From Phaeovibrio sulfidiphilus (lineage in GTDB: Bacteria > Pseudomonadota > Alphaproteobacteria > Rhodospirillales > Rhodospirillaceae): a DNA stretch of 64,000 nucleotides. Below the pieces are notes generated by a model. The model did no database searches and was not told the origin of the DNA. It worked only from the letters and a program-made list of their open reading frames with translations. This document shows, piece by piece, positions 27,208 to 37,188 of this stretch. Position 1 is the first letter of the stretch. Every line of letters starts with the position of its first letter. Position numbers and translations under genes: made by a program. Location of the stretch: assembly GCF_014861485.1 (NCBI RefSeq), contig NZ_JACZHT010000002.1, positions 406,296-470,295 on the forward strand. The letters are read 5' to 3'.

Positions 27208-27903
27208 ATGCACCGCTACAAAGGAGACGCCGTTCCCGGCCTTTCGGGGAGCGATACGCTTTTTGCCCGTCTGAGAACCGCCTGCAAGCCGGAGTGGGAC
27301 AGCTATGTCCGGCACGTTTTTGTCAGCTCGCTGGGCGAGGGCGTGCTGCCGGAGAGCTGTTTCCAGCAGTACCTCAAGCAGGACTACCTGTTCCTGATCC
27401 ACTTTGCCCGCGCCTATGCCCTTGCAACCTACAAGTCCGAGACCCTGGACAGCATGCGCGACTCCGCGTCCGCCATGGCCGTCATTCTCGACGAGATGAA
27501 ACTGCACGTGAAGCTGTGCCAGCGCTGGGGAATCACGGAAAAGCAGCTCCAGTCGCTGCCCGAGGCCCGCGCGACCCTGGCCTACACGCGCTATGTTCTC
27601 GAGCGGGGCGTGAGCGGGGACATCCTGGACCTTCACGTGGCCCTGAGCCCCTGCATCATCGGCTACGCGGAGATCGGTCTCTCGCTTCAGCCCAGCGTGC
27701 ATCCCGACCACCCCTACCGTGAGTGGATCGAGACCTACTGTTCGGACGGGTTTGTCGGTGCGGCGAAGGAAGCGGTTGCCCGCCTCGACCGCCTGATGGA
27801 GGAGCGCGGCGGTCCCGGACGGATGCCCGGGCTGATCCGGACGTTCCGCGAGGCCACTCTCCTGGAAGCGGATTTCTGGCAGGCCGGGCTTGATGGCCAC
27901 TGA
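27208..27903 (+). CDS. tenA: Thiaminase II / aminopyrimidine aminohydrolase (TenA)
   Basis: A 231-residue all-helical protein of the TenA family, which hydrolyses aminopyrimidine breakdown products to salvage the thiamin pyrimidine. Family signatures include FQQYLKQDYLFLIHFARAYA, and HVALSPCIIGYAEIG with the active-site cysteine at residue 149. The cysteine places it with TenA_C-type enzymes. GGAGG lies 12 nt before the ATG. mnmA starts 16 bp after the stop, so the two are probably co-transcribed. No other thiamin gene is nearby. Confidence 0.92.
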   Translation: MHRYKGDAVPGLSGSDTLFARLRTACKPEWDSYVRHVFVSSLGEGVLPESCFQQYLKQDYLFLIHFARAYALATYKSETLDSMRDSASAMAVILDEMKLHVKLCQRWGITEKQLQSLPEARATLAYTRYVLERGVSGDILDLHVALSPCIIGYAEIGLSLQPSVHPDHPYREWIETYCSDGFVGAAKEAVARLDRLMEERGGPGRMPGLIRTFREATLLEADFWQAGLDGH

Positions 27904-27919
27904 TGTCGGCGGGGCCTGA

Positions 27920-29047
27920 ATGGCGGGCCCGGTTCACTCCACGTTTGCGGACACGGGCCGGCCCGAGGGCGGGCCCGTTGCCGTTGCCCTCTCCGGGGGT
28001 GTTGATTCCGCTGTGGCCGCGGCTCTGCTGAAGAGCCGGGGGTATGAGGTGTTCGGCCTGACCATGCGCCTTCTCGATGACTCGGGAACCATCGCGCAGG
28101 ACGCGGCCGAGGTGGCCCGGGTCCTGGGAATCGGGCACCATGTCATTGACCTGCGCGATGTGTTCTCCCGCGAAGTGATCTCCCCCTTTGCGGAGGCCTA
28201 TGTTCAGGGCCTCACCCCCCTGCCGTGCGCGCTGTGCAACCGCTCGGTCAAGCTGGGGCGCCTTCTGGAGGAGGCGAGGGCCCTGGGCGCGGACCGGCTG
28301 GCCACCGGCCACTACGCGAAGCTGGAGGGTCCGCCTGGCGATATCGGGCTGTGGCGGGCCCGGGACGAAAGCCGGGACCAGAGCTATTTCCTGTTCACCC
28401 TGCCCAAGGAGCGTCTGCCGTCGGTGATGTTCCCTCTGGGGGACTTTCCCTCGAAGGCCCGAACCCGGGAACTGGCCCGCAGCTTCAACATCCCGGTTCA
28501 CGAGCGGGCGGACAGCCAGGATCTGTGCTTTTCGGCCAGCGGGCGCCATGCGGATCTGGTCATGCGCCTGCGCGCCGATGCGGTCCGGGGGGGCGATATC
28601 GTTGACGAGACCACGGGCAAGGTGGTGGGGCATCACCGGGGCCTTTTGCACTACACCGTGGGGCAGCGCCGGGGCCTGGGGCTGGGCGGCCGGGGCGATC
28701 CCCTCTATGTGACCCGCCTTGAGGCTCCGGAGGACGGCGGGCGCGTGTTTGTCGGTCCGGCGGAGAAGCTGGAGCGGCTCCGGTTCGATGTCCTCGAGCC
28801 CAACTGGCTGGGGGAGGGCGCTTCGCCGCCGTCCGGGCCGTTCCGGGTGTTTGTGAAGATCCGCAACCTTTCGCCCCTGGCGCCCGCCCGGGTGCTCTGG
28901 AGCGCGGACGGAACCCGCGCCCGTGTCGAGATGGACTCCCCCCTGCGGGGCGTGGCGCCCGGGCAGGCCGCGGTCTTCTATGATTGCGTTTCGGCGCAGA
29001 GGGTGCTGGGGGGCGGCTGGATTGCCCGCACCTCGGACCCGCAGTGA
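27920..29047 (+). CDS. mnmA: tRNA-specific 2-thiouridylase MnmA
   Basis: This enzyme thiolates U34 of tRNA-Lys, -Glu and -Gln with ATP and relay sulfur. The 375 residues fit the family. The PP-loop is ALSGGVDSAVAAALL (near residue 25). The catalytic cysteines lie in PCALCNRSVK and in DSQDLCFS. GHYAKLE and RDQSYFLFTLP are typical, and the C-terminal beta domain ends in an AVFYD element. It follows tenA closely on the same strand. Confidence 0.95.
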   Translation: MAGPVHSTFADTGRPEGGPVAVALSGGVDSAVAAALLKSRGYEVFGLTMRLLDDSGTIAQDAAEVARVLGIGHHVIDLRDVFSREVISPFAEAYVQGLTPLPCALCNRSVKLGRLLEEARALGADRLATGHYAKLEGPPGDIGLWRARDESRDQSYFLFTLPKERLPSVMFPLGDFPSKARTRELARSFNIPVHERADSQDLCFSASGRHADLVMRLRADAVRGGDIVDETTGKVVGHHRGLLHYTVGQRRGLGLGGRGDPLYVTRLEAPEDGGRVFVGPAEKLERLRFDVLEPNWLGEGASPPSGPFRVFVKIRNLSPLAPARVLWSADGTRARVEMDSPLRGVAPGQAAVFYDCVSAQRVLGGGWIARTSDPQ

Positions 29048-29384
29048 GGCCGTCGCGCGGGCTTGTGTGCGTGTCCGGTGCTGGGACGAACCGGTGTTCG
29101 GTGTTCGGTGTTCCGCCGGTTCCGCTCCTGGTCCTGGGGCGGGATCGGACCCGGGCCGGGCGTTCCGGGGCGCTTGCGGGCGCCGGAACAGGGCACGGAA
29201 AACCGCTCCGGGGCGAGCGGGGGCACGAAAAAATACATTCATGCTGTAACAGGCATTGACAGGGGTTTTTCCCTCCGGTAGATAGAGCGCCACGCAGCCG
29301 GGGGCACCCGGAACGGGCCGGACCCGGGCGGTGGACAGGCGGTCGAAAGACAGGCCGTGGCCATACCGAGAAACCGGTCACAGC
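29048..29384. other. Intergenic region between mnmA and tRNA-Met
   Basis: No gene is seen. It contains a strong promoter for the tRNA (listed) and GC-rich sequence after mnmA. Confidence 0.5.
29256..29284 (+). promoter_or_regulatory. Sigma-70 type promoter of tRNA-Met
   Basis: A perfect -35 TTGACA is separated by 17 bp from a -10 TAGATA. The only gene downstream on this strand is the tRNA, about 100 bp away, which fits a 5' leader removed by RNase P. Confidence 0.7.
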
Positions 29385-29461
29385 GGCGGAGTAGCTCAGT
29401 CGGTTAGAGCAGCGGAATCATAATCCGCGTGTCGGGGGTTCGAGTCCCTCCTCCGCTACCA
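29385..29461 (+). tRNA. tRNA-Met (CAT), elongator type
   Basis: The 77-nt sequence folds as a cloverleaf. The acceptor stem GGCGGAG pairs with CTCCGCT (first pair G-U), the D-arm is AGCTCAGTCGGTTAGAGC, the T-arm has GGTTCGAGTCC, and CCA is encoded. The anticodon loop ATCATAA gives CAT. The 5' end and T-arm match elongator Met tRNAs, since an initiator would have a mismatched first pair (C1-A72). tRNA-Ile with a modified CAT is less likely. A terminator follows directly. Confidence 0.95.
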
Positions 29462-29464
29462 TTG

Positions 29465-29497
29465 AAAAGGACGTCACCCTGGTGGCGTCCTTTTTTT
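29465..29497 (+). terminator. Rho-independent terminator of tRNA-Met
   Basis: The arms AAGGACGTCACC and GGTGGCGTCCTT have one wobble pair and a two-base loop region, followed by seven T residues. It begins 3 bp after the tRNA. Confidence 0.9.
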
Positions 29498-29821
29498 GTG
29501 CGTTTCTTCCGGATCGGGCGGGCGGGACTTTGGCCCAGCCCCATTTCCGGACCGTGCCCGCGCAGGCTCGGGCGTCGTTTCTGTCCGTGCGACCGGGCCC
29601 TGGCCCTCCGGCCCGGAGTGCCTTCGGGGCGGATTTCCGCGAACCGGAGTTCCGGACAGGTCCGGTATACCCGCTTTTCCGTATTCTCGTTGCGGATTGA
29701 ACAACAGGCGTTGTTTCCCGTAGCAGGTTGCCTGTATAATCCGGCCACACCCCCCTGCAGTCTGTAGGCGAAAGAGTTTGTTCCGCCGGGTTCTGGACCC
29801 GGTCCACGACGAGAGACACAC
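29498..29821. other. Upstream region of clpP
   Basis: No gene is supported. It holds the clpP promoter described separately, and otherwise GC-rich sequence following the tRNA terminator. Confidence 0.5.
29711..29740 (+). promoter_or_regulatory. Putative sigma-70 promoter of clpP
   Basis: TTGTTT and a perfect TATAAT are spaced by 18 bp. The -10 element lies about 80 bp before the clpP start codon. No heat-shock (sigma-32) consensus was evident, though such a site could overlap. Confidence 0.65.
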
Positions 29822-30472
29822 ATGCGCGAACGCGATCCCATTGAGGTTTTTAACAATACCCTGATTCCCATGGTCGTCGAGCAGACAAACCGGGGCGAGC
29901 GGTCCTATGACATCTACTCCCGCCTTCTGAAGGAGCGGATCATTTTCCTGACCGGTCAGGTGCATGATTCGGTGGCGAGCCTGATTTGCGCGCAGCTTCT
30001 CTTTCTCGAGTCGGAGAACCCGAGCAAGGATATTGCGTTCTATATCAACTCGCCGGGCGGTGTTGTGACGTCGGGTCTGGCGATCTACGACACGATGAAA
30101 TACATCCGCTGCCAGGTCTCGACGGTGTGCATCGGCCAGGCGGCGTCCATGGGATCGCTGCTGCTGTGCGCGGGCGATGCGGGCAAGCGCTTTGCCACCC
30201 CCAACGCCCGGATCATGATCCACCAGCCCTCCGGCGGGTTCCAGGGACAGGCCTCGGATATCGAGATCCAGGCCCGCGAGATCCTGGCCCTGCGCGAGAG
30301 GCTGAACCGCATCTACGTCAAGCACACGGGCAAGGCTCTCGAGGACATCGAGAAGGCCATGGACCGTGACAACTACATGACCGCGGAGGATGCCCGGTCG
30401 TTCGGTCTGATCGATCAGGTGATCGAGAGCCGCGCGGCCGAACCCGAGGCCCCCGCCGACAAGGACGAGTAG
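29822..30472 (+). CDS. clpP: ATP-dependent Clp protease proteolytic subunit
   Basis: A 216-residue serine protease that forms the tetradecameric chamber used by ClpX and ClpA. The catalytic serine is Ser109 in [11 protein letters not shown] and the catalytic histidine is His134 in MIHQPSGG. Typical segments include [17 protein letters not shown] and [11 protein letters not shown]. The N-terminus ([19 protein letters not shown]) begins at the usual place, and a GAGAGA precedes the ATG. clpX follows 287 bp downstream on the same strand. Confidence 0.97.
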   Translation: MRERDPIEVFNNTLIPMVVEQTNRGERSYDIYSRLLKERIIFLTGQVHDSVASLICAQLLFLESENPSKDIAFYINSPGGVVTSGLAIYDTMKYIRCQVSTVCIGQAASMGSLLLCAGDAGKRFATPNARIMIHQPSGGFQGQASDIEIQAREILALRERLNRIYVKHTGKALEDIEKAMDRDNYMTAEDARSFGLIDQVIESRAAEPEAPADKDE

Positions 30473-30759
30473 GGACGGCGCCGGCCCCGGGCCGGCGATC
30501 CCCCTCTTCCGGTTTTTCTGCGGACGGTCCGGCGTTTTTGCACGATTTGGCCCTTTATGGGCGCTTTTACATTGTGCTTCCGGACCGCGAGCGGATACGA
30601 TACCTCGGGCCCCGTGTGGACGCAGATGTGCACAGGTTGCATGTGTGACACTCCGGCGGCCCCGGCGCGCAGCCTTTTGAGGGCGGGTCTTGTCTGGCGC
30701 GGTTGCAGACGCCATCTTCAGGAAAGCCGGACACCGAAACGATCAGGAGACGATCCAAC

Positions 30760-32028
30760 ATGCCGCGTTCGACAGGCGGAGATTCAAAAAACACGCTCTA
30801 CTGCTCTTTTTGCGGAAAGAGCCAGCACGAGGTCCGCAAGCTGATTGCGGGCCCCACCGTGTTCATCTGCGATGAATGCGTCGAGCTGTGCATGGACATC
30901 ATTCGCGAGGAAAACAAGTCCTCCATGGTGAAGACCCACGAGGGCGTGCCCTCGCCGCGGGAAATCATGCAGGTTCTCGATGACTACGTTATCGGCCAGT
31001 CCCACGCGAAGAAGGTGCTCTCGGTTGCCGTCCATAACCACTACAAGCGCCTGAGCAACCAGGGGCGGTCCTCGGACGTCGAGCTGGCCAAGAGCAACAT
31101 CCTCCTGATCGGGCCCACCGGCTCGGGCAAGACCCTCCTTGCCCAGACCCTGGCCCGCATCCTGGACGTGCCGTTCACCATGGCCGATGCCACGACCCTG
31201 ACCGAGGCCGGCTATGTGGGCGAGGACGTCGAGAACATCATCCTGAAGCTGCTCCAGGCCTCGGACTACAACGTGGAGCGCGCCCAGCGCGGCATCGTCT
31301 ACATCGACGAGATCGACAAGATCTCCCGCAAGTCCGACAACCCCTCCATCACCCGGGATGTCTCGGGCGAGGGTGTGCAGCAGGCTCTCCTGAAGATCAT
31401 GGAAAGCACGGTGGCCTCCGTTCCTCCCCAGGGCGGGCGGAAGCATCCCCAGCAGGAGTTCCTGCAGGTGGACACCACCAACATCCTGTTTATCTGCGGG
31501 GGTGCGTTCTCGGGGCTGGAGAAGATCATCTCCGCCCGGGGCAAGGGCTCGTCCATCGGCTTCGGAGCCGAGGTGCGCGATCCCGAGCGGCGCCGCACCG
31601 GCGAGATCCTTCGCAAGGTGGAGCCCGAGGATCTTCTGAAGTACGGCCTGATCCCAGAGTTCGTCGGGCGCATGCCGGTCCTGGCCACGCTCGACGACCT
31701 GGACGAGACCGCGCTTGTGGACATCCTGACCTCGCCGAAGAACGCGCTTGTGAAGCAGTACCAGAAGCTGTTCGAGATGGAGGACACGCACCTGACGTTC
31801 ACGGACGAGGCGCTCCATTCCATTGCCCAGAAGGCCATTGCCCGGAAAACCGGCGCGCGGGGCCTGCGGTCCATCATGGAGGGTATCCTTCTCAACACCA
31901 TGTTTGATCTCCCCTCCCTCGAGGGCGTGGATGAGATCGTGGTGAACCGGGAGGTTGCCGAGGGGCGCGCCGCTCCCCTTTATATCTACGCTGACCGGTC
32001 GCAAAGCGGCGACGGAACCGGCGGTTAG
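30760..32028 (+). CDS. clpX: ATP-dependent Clp protease ATP-binding subunit ClpX
   Basis: This AAA+ unfoldase delivers substrates to ClpP. The 422 residues start with the C4 zinc-binding domain ([11 protein letters not shown] and [10 protein letters not shown]). The Walker A is [15 protein letters not shown], the Walker B is VYIDEIDKI, and the substrate pore loop is GYVG. The ClpP-binding IGF-type loop appears as SSIGFGAE. The ATG is chosen because CAGGAGA sits 9 nt ahead and the zinc domain follows at once. A strong palindromic hairpin lies downstream, before lon. Confidence 0.97.
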   Translation: MPRSTGGDSKNTLYCSFCGKSQHEVRKLIAGPTVFICDECVELCMDIIREENKSSMVKTHEGVPSPREIMQVLDDYVIGQSHAKKVLSVAVHNHYKRLSNQGRSSDVELAKSNILLIGPTGSGKTLLAQTLARILDVPFTMADATTLTEAGYVGEDVENIILKLLQASDYNVERAQRGIVYIDEIDKISRKSDNPSITRDVSGEGVQQALLKIMESTVASVPPQGGRKHPQQEFLQVDTTNILFICGGAFSGLEKIISARGKGSSIGFGAEVRDPERRRTGEILRKVEPEDLLKYGLIPEFVGRMPVLATLDDLDETALVDILTSPKNALVKQYQKLFEMEDTHLTFTDEALHSIAQKAIARKTGARGLRSIMEGILLNTMFDLPSLEGVDEIVVNREVAEGRAAPLYIYADRSQSGDGTGG

Positions 32029-32067
32029 GTGCCTTGACGGTCCCTGAACCAGACGTCCCGGGTTTCG

Positions 32068-32099
32068 CAAGGCCCCCTTTTTTTAAAAAGGGGGCCTTG
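32068..32099 (+). terminator. Palindromic hairpin between clpX and lon
   Basis: A perfect 15-bp inverted repeat (CAAGGCCCCCTTTTT / AAAAAGGGGGCCTTG) has a 2-base loop. The poly-T is within the ascending arm and its complement in the descending arm. It could terminate transcription in either direction, or it could stabilise the clpX 3' end. Confidence 0.75.
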
Positions 32100-32162
32100 T
32101 GTCCTGGCGGTGTTTGGTTTTCAATCACAGATGTCATTCATGATCTAATGAAAGGATAGGCT

Positions 32163-34592
32163 TTGGGCACCGGCTCTCCTGTCTCCCTTCCGATGCTGCC
32201 GCTTCGGGACATTGTCGTTTTCCCTCATATGATCGTCCCGCTTTTCGTCGGGCGCGAGAAGTCCGTTCGCGCGCTGGAAAAGGTCATGAATGAACACAAG
32301 CAGGTGTTCCTGGCCACCCAGAAGTCTGCCGGAGACGAGGATCCCGGCCCGGACGGCATCTACGAGATGGGCACCATCTCCACGGTTCTTCAGTTGCTCC
32401 GCCTTCCGGACGGCACGGTGAAGGTGCTGGTCGAGGGCATGCGCCGTGCGCGGATCAGCAGGTATCTGGACTCCCCCGAGTGCTTCGAGGTTGAGACCCA
32501 GGAGGTTTCCGACGAGGCCGGGGAGGAACGTGAGGTCGAGGTGCTGGCACGCTCCGTTGTCAGCCTGTTCGAGACCTACCTGAAGCTGAACAACGATCAC
32601 GGGCAGCGGCCCGAGCGCAAGATCCCTCCCGAAGTGATGGTCTCCATCAACCAGATCGAGGATCCGGCCAAGCTCGCGGACACCATTGCCTCCCACCTCG
32701 TTCTGAAAATCGAGGAAAAGCAGAAGATTCTCGAATCGACCGCCGTCTCGGCGCGCCTCGAGATGGTCTACGGGGCCATGGAGGCGGAGATCGGCCAGCT
32801 TCAGCTGGAGAAGAAGATCCGCACCCGCATCAAGCGCCAGATGGAGAAGACCCAGCGGGAGTACTATCTGAACGAGCAGCTCAAGGCCATTCAGAAGGAG
32901 CTGGGCGAGGGCGAGGACGGGCGTGACGAGCTCCAGGAGCTGGAGGAGCGGATCGAGAAATCCCGCCTGTCCAAGGAGGCGAACGAGAAGGCCATGGGCG
33001 AGCTGCGTAAGCTCCGCAACATGAGCCCCATGTCCGCCGAGGCCACGGTGGTGCGCAACTATCTGGACTGGCTGACCGCCATTCCCTGGAACAAGCGCAC
33101 AAAGATCAAGAAGGATCTGGAGGCCGCCCGCGCCATCCTGGATGCGGACCACTATGGCCTGGAGAAGGTCAAGGACCGGATCCTGGAGTACCTGGCCGTC
33201 CAGATGCGCACCGGCAAGAACAGGGGCCCCATCCTGTGCCTGGTCGGGCCTCCGGGCGTCGGCAAGACCTCCCTGGGCAAGTCCATCGCACGGGCCACGG
33301 GCCGGAACTTCGTGCGCGTGTCCCTGGGCGGGGTGCGTGACGAGTCCGAAATCCGCGGGCACCGTCGCACCTACATTGGCTCCATGCCCGGCAAGATCAT
33401 CCAGGGCATGAAAAAGGCCAAGACCATCAACCCGTTCTTCCTGCTCGACGAGATCGACAAGCTGGGGGCGGACTGGCGGGGTGACCCCTCGTCGGCCCTT
33501 CTCGAGGTTCTGGATCCGGAGCAGAACGGCAGCTTCAACGACCATTACCTTGAGGTGGACTACGACCTGTCCGACGTGATGTTCGTCACCACGGCGAACT
33601 CCATGCGCATGCCGGCGCCGCTGCTGGACCGGATGGAGATCATCCGCCTGTCCGGCTACACCGAGGACGAGAAGGTCGAGATCGCCCGCCGCCACCTCAT
33701 CGACAAGCAGATGAAGGCCGCCGGACTTCGGGACGGGGAGTGGTCCATCACGGATGACGCCCTGCGCGACCTGATCCGCACCTATACCCGGGAGGCCGGT
33801 GTCCGGTCCCTCGAGCGGGAAATCGCAAACCTCACCCGCAAGGCCACCAAGGAGATCCTTCTCCACAAGGGCGAGGGCAAGAAGGCCATCGAGGTGAACC
33901 GCGACAACCTCGAGACCTACGCGGGCATTCGCAAGTATCGCTTCGGCGAGGCGGAGCAGGACGATCTGGTGGGCGTGACCACCGGCCTGGCCTGGACCGA
34001 GGTCGGGGGCGAGTTGCTCTCCATCGAGGCGGTCATGATGCCCGGCAAGGGCGCGGTGACGCTGACCGGACAGCTGGGCGACGTGATGAAGGAATCGGTG
34101 CAGGCCGCCCGGTCCTATGTCCGCTCCCGCGCCGTGTCCTTCGGCATTGCGCCGCCCCTGTTCGAGAAGCGTGACATTCACGTCCACGTCCCCGAGGGCG
34201 CGACCCCCAAGGACGGGCCGTCGGCTGGCGTCGCCATGTGTACCTCCATCGTGTCCGCCATGACCGGTGTGGCCGTGCGGCGCAACGTGGCCATGACCGG
34301 CGAGATCACCCTTCGTGGCCGTGTCCTGCCCATCGGCGGGCTGAAGGAGAAGCTTCTGGCGGCCTTGCGGGGCGGAATTACGGTGGTCCTGATCCCGAAG
34401 GAAAACGAGAAGGATCTGGCCGAAATTCCCGAAAACGTGAAAACGGGAATCGAGATCATTCCGGTGACCCATGTGGACGAGGTGCTCCAGCACGCGCTGA
34501 CTCGGCCTCTTGTTCCGATTGAATGGGCCCCGGAAGAGCCTCTTTCAGGCGAAAAGTCGGAAAAAATCGATGGTGATGTCATAACCCATTGA
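32163..34592 (+). CDS. lon: ATP-dependent protease Lon
   Basis: A cytosolic AAA+ serine protease of 809 residues that degrades misfolded and regulatory proteins. The N-terminal LON domain starts [15 protein letters not shown]. The Walker A is [11 protein letters not shown] (near residue 362) and the Walker B is [11 protein letters not shown]. The catalytic dyad is Ser687 in [10 protein letters not shown] and Lys730 in [14 protein letters not shown] is used as the start because AAAGGATAGG lies just upstream. An ATG at 32193 would remove ten residues. hupB follows, the common clpPX-lon-hupB order. Confidence 0.96.
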   Translation: MGTGSPVSLPMLPLRDIVVFPHMIVPLFVGREKSVRALEKVMNEHKQVFLATQKSAGDEDPGPDGIYEMGTISTVLQLLRLPDGTVKVLVEGMRRARISRYLDSPECFEVETQEVSDEAGEEREVEVLARSVVSLFETYLKLNNDHGQRPERKIPPEVMVSINQIEDPAKLADTIASHLVLKIEEKQKILESTAVSARLEMVYGAMEAEIGQLQLEKKIRTRIKRQMEKTQREYYLNEQLKAIQKELGEGEDGRDELQELEERIEKSRLSKEANEKAMGELRKLRNMSPMSAEATVVRNYLDWLTAIPWNKRTKIKKDLEAARAILDADHYGLEKVKDRILEYLAVQMRTGKNRGPILCLVGPPGVGKTSLGKSIARATGRNFVRVSLGGVRDESEIRGHRRTYIGSMPGKIIQGMKKAKTINPFFLLDEIDKLGADWRGDPSSALLEVLDPEQNGSFNDHYLEVDYDLSDVMFVTTANSMRMPAPLLDRMEIIRLSGYTEDEKVEIARRHLIDKQMKAAGLRDGEWSITDDALRDLIRTYTREAGVRSLEREIANLTRKATKEILLHKGEGKKAIEVNRDNLETYAGIRKYRFGEAEQDDLVGVTTGLAWTEVGGELLSIEAVMMPGKGAVTLTGQLGDVMKESVQAARSYVRSRAVSFGIAPPLFEKRDIHVHVPEGATPKDGPSAGVAMCTSIVSAMTGVAVRRNVAMTGEITLRGRVLPIGGLKEKLLAALRGGITVVLIPKENEKDLAEIPENVKTGIEIIPVTHVDEVLQHALTRPLVPIEWAPEEPLSGEKSEKIDGDVITH

Positions 34593-34794
34593 TTTTTGCT
34601 CAAATTCGATTTTTTATTGTTTCTGGCCACCCTCCATCGCCGGAGGTTCTCCCGGAAACAGGTAGGCCGGAGAGTCGGGTACACCAAAGAGGATCACTTG
34701 TCCGCACGGGGCATGACAGGACAGGAAAGACCGAGTACCCGGCTCGGGACGAAATTGCAGACCATATCACCCAAATGGAAAGGGAGTTTCTCTC

Positions 34795-35067
34795 GTGAAC
34801 AAAAATGACCTGATTGCCGCTGTCGCCGAGCGCAGCGAACTGTCCAAAGCGGACGCGACGAAAGCGGTGGACGCGGTGTTTGATGCCATTACGGATGCCC
34901 TCAAGGCTGGCGATGAGGTTCGTCTCATCGGCTTTGGCACCTTCGCGGTGTCCGAGCGTGCGGCATCGACCGGTCGCAACCCCCGCACGGGTGAGCCGAT
35001 CGAGATCGCTGCCTCCAAGCAGCCGAAGTTCAAGGCCGGCAAGGTTCTGAAGGACGCCCTGAACTAA
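34795..35067 (+). CDS. hupB: DNA-binding protein HU
   Basis: A 90-residue histone-like protein that bends and compacts DNA as a dimer. The N-terminus [20 protein letters not shown], the hinge ([11 protein letters not shown]) and the beta-arm ([16 protein letters not shown]) are all present, and the family proline is in [10 protein letters not shown]. It starts with GTG, with AAAGGGAG upstream. Its place right after lon is conserved in many proteobacteria. A gene-free stretch and a strong terminator follow. Confidence 0.97.
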   Translation: MNKNDLIAAVAERSELSKADATKAVDAVFDAITDALKAGDEVRLIGFGTFAVSERAASTGRNPRTGEPIEIAASKQPKFKAGKVLKDALN

Positions 35068-35502
35068 AGAGTGGAATGGAGCAGGCTCCTGCTCCTGGCC
35101 GGTTGCTTCTTACCTCCGAGACAGGGCAGGGCGTATCTGTCTGCCCCTCGTCTTTGTTGAAGCAGGCTGGCTGTTTTTACAGGCCCGGCTCGGGTGGTCC
35201 ATCGGATGGTGGACCGGCCCTCCGGTGCAAGGCGTTCAGGAAGGGAAGCGTCAAGCTCCCTTCCTTTTTTTGTGTGTGCCCGGAGGGGCAGCGCTGTCGG
35301 CAGTCGGCTGTCGGGAGTGTCTCTCTCACTGGCCTTGCCGCGGGCGGGCCTCAGGGCACTGGGCAGGAGCGCCGGCCCAATGGCGTGTCGGTCCACGCAC
35401 GGCAGGCCGTGATCCGGTCTGCCGGGGATGCGCTCACGGCGCGGGGGTGTCCGGTCGGCGCGGGGCGGCCCCGGGGGCGGGTGACAGGCCGGCTCGGGGG
35501 GC
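35068..35502. other. hupB 3' region with hairpins, no protein gene seen
   Basis: The region includes three structured elements: a hairpin GGAGCAGG / CCTGCTCC at 35078-35095, another GGTCCA / TGGACC at 35196-35215 extended by GGG/CCC, and a strong terminator at 35238. A short stable RNA or a long hupB 3' UTR is possible. The rest, up to the flippase gene end, is GC-rich without a gene. Confidence 0.5.
35238..35271 (+). terminator. Rho-independent terminator downstream of hupB
   Basis: AGGAAGGGAAGC pairs with GCTCCCTTCCT with one bulged base, around a GTCAA loop, and is followed by seven T residues. It is about 170 bp beyond the hupB stop. Confidence 0.88.
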
Positions 35503-36783
35503 TCAGGCGGTCCCGGCGGAATCGCCGGAGGGCGGCACCTGTTTCCCGTACCGGACGGCGGCGTACAGAACGTAAAGAAAGGACAGGCCCCGGACCAGCG
35601 TGAAGGCGATGGTCGTCCACGCAAGCGCCTGGAGCGGCGTCTCCCACGGGATGAGGAACAAGGTGCCCGTGCGGACAAGAGCGGCGACGAGCTCGCTCCA
35701 GAAATTGTAGCCCTGGAGCCTCAGGACGGGGAGAACGCCCGTGATGGGGAGGCTCCACATGCTCAGGGCGACCCGCAGCGCCAGGATGATGGCGTAGGGG
35801 CCGGCCTCGCGCCACCGTTCGCCATAGACGAAAGCGAACAGGTCGTCTCCCGCCACCACCAGAACCAGTGTGCCGGCCACCGCCAGAAGGCCCAGAAGGG
35901 TGCTCAGTTTCAGGATATAGGCGGCGGCGGTGCGGCCCAGGCGTGCCACCGTCCGGTAGACCATCATGCGGATGGAATCGATGACAACCGTGGCGGGGGC
36001 CGAGATGGAACGGGCTGCCAGCCAGAACATGGCGACCGCGCCGCCGTCCGCGGGAAACAGGAAGGCGAGCGAGAGGGGGATCAGGGACTCGCTGATGATT
36101 GAAATCAGGTTTTGCGGCAGGGTGTACAGGGGAAAGTCCCGGTTCCGGCGGAACGCCTTGCGGGCGTCGGCAAACGTGGTTCGGATCGCGGGCAGGGCGC
36201 CGGTCCGCCAGGCCAGCCCGAAGACCAGGCCCAGCATCAGAAGCTGGGAGCAGGCGAGCGCAAAGGGAAGGCGTCCAAAGCCCACCCCGAACGCCAGGAC
36301 CATCATCTGTGTGGCCGCAACGGTCGTGGGTCGAAAGAAGCTGAGCAGCGCAAGGGAATGGAAGCGGTCGGCCCGGGCAATGAGGCTCGAGACGATCCGG
36401 ATGCCTCCGGATGCCGCCTGCGTTGTCAGAAGCATCAGGGTGAGGACAAGCGCGCGCTCCGATGTGATCGGGTTGAGGGCAAGGTAAAAGGCCGCTCCGG
36501 CGGAGCACACAAGCGAGACCGGCAGGATGACAAGCCATGCGGCTCGCGCGAGGGCGGCGGCGTGGTGCGGCTTTTTCTCGTAGACCAGCCCCGAGTCCAG
36601 ATGCAGGGTCACGCACACCTGAAAAATGCTGAACAGGGTAAAGACAATTCCGTACTCGCTCAGCTGCTCCTCGCTGAACGCCCGGGAGACGACAATCATG
36701 GCCCCCAGAAGAAAGATCTGGCCGAAGCTGGCACCGGCGATGGACAGCAGCCGGGGATCCCTCAGGAGTCCGCGAGGGGTCAT
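35503..36783 (-). CDS. Polysaccharide flippase (Wzx/PST family)
   Basis: A 426-residue inner-membrane protein with about 12 hydrophobic segments. Examples are SIAGASFGQIFLLGAMIVVS at the start, then LLGLLAVAGTLVLVVAGDDL and TIAFTLVRGLSFLYVLYA at the end. The layout and sequence style match the MOP/PST flippases that move lipid-linked oligosaccharides across the inner membrane. The ATG is chosen for GGAGG 9 nt upstream. A GTG at 36885 would add 34 hydrophilic residues. It is the last gene of the leftward polysaccharide locus, separated from the hydrolase gene by a repeat-bearing spacer. Confidence 0.85.
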   Translation of the reverse strand: MTPRGLLRDPRLLSIAGASFGQIFLLGAMIVVSRAFSEEQLSEYGIVFTLFSIFQVCVTLHLDSGLVYEKKPHHAAALARAAWLVILPVSLVCSAGAAFYLALNPITSERALVLTLMLLTTQAASGGIRIVSSLIARADRFHSLALLSFFRPTTVAATQMMVLAFGVGFGRLPFALACSQLLMLGLVFGLAWRTGALPAIRTTFADARKAFRRNRDFPLYTLPQNLISIISESLIPLSLAFLFPADGGAVAMFWLAARSISAPATVVIDSIRMMVYRTVARLGRTAAAYILKLSTLLGLLAVAGTLVLVVAGDDLFAFVYGERWREAGPYAIILALRVALSMWSLPITGVLPVLRLQGYNFWSELVAALVRTGTLFLIPWETPLQALAWTTIAFTLVRGLSFLYVLYAAVRYGKQVPPSGDSAGTA

Positions 36784-37188
36784 GACCGGTGCCTCCGGAT
36801 CGTCGGTGCACAGGGGAGGCGACGCAGATGTCTGGGGGATGTGGGGCGTGTCATGAACCCGGTTTGTCCGTGCTATGGAAAACACTGGGGTGGAACTGGA
36901 CGGTAAACCCCGGAGTGTAGCCGCCGGCCTGTGTGGGGATCAAATCGTTTTCCAGGATGTGTCCGGAGGGGGAATGCCTGTTCTCAGGTGGCGTGTCGGT
37001 ATCGGGTTGCAATAGTTTGATTTTATTATTTTTATGTTGAGTTCTGGCGGTTTGCCCTGTCTCCCTGTCTCCCTGTCTCCCTGTCTCCCTGTCTCCCTGT
37101 CTCCCTGTCTCCCTGTCTCCCTGCGGAGTGCGGGGGCTGTCCCGGCGGGCGCCTGCGTCCGGCTTTTGCGCCCGGCCGGGTGGTGAGG
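36784..37188. other. Spacer between hydrolase and flippase genes
   Basis: No gene is seen. It holds an AT-rich patch (37015-37045) and an 8-bp microsatellite, listed separately. The AT patch may carry the promoter of the leftward flippase gene. Confidence 0.5.
37055..37123. repeat. 8-bp tandem repeat (CCCTGTCT), 8.6 copies
   Basis: Eight perfect copies of the octamer and a five-base partial copy lie in tandem. Slippage would change copy number in 8-bp steps. The array is 66-134 bp past the stop of the leftward hydrolase gene and 272 bp or more before the flippase start codon. It is therefore outside both coding regions but possibly in a promoter or leader. Confidence 0.95.

Noticed and set aside
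37055..37123. CRISPR array
   Set aside because: The units are contiguous 8-bp copies without spacers. No cas gene is in the window.
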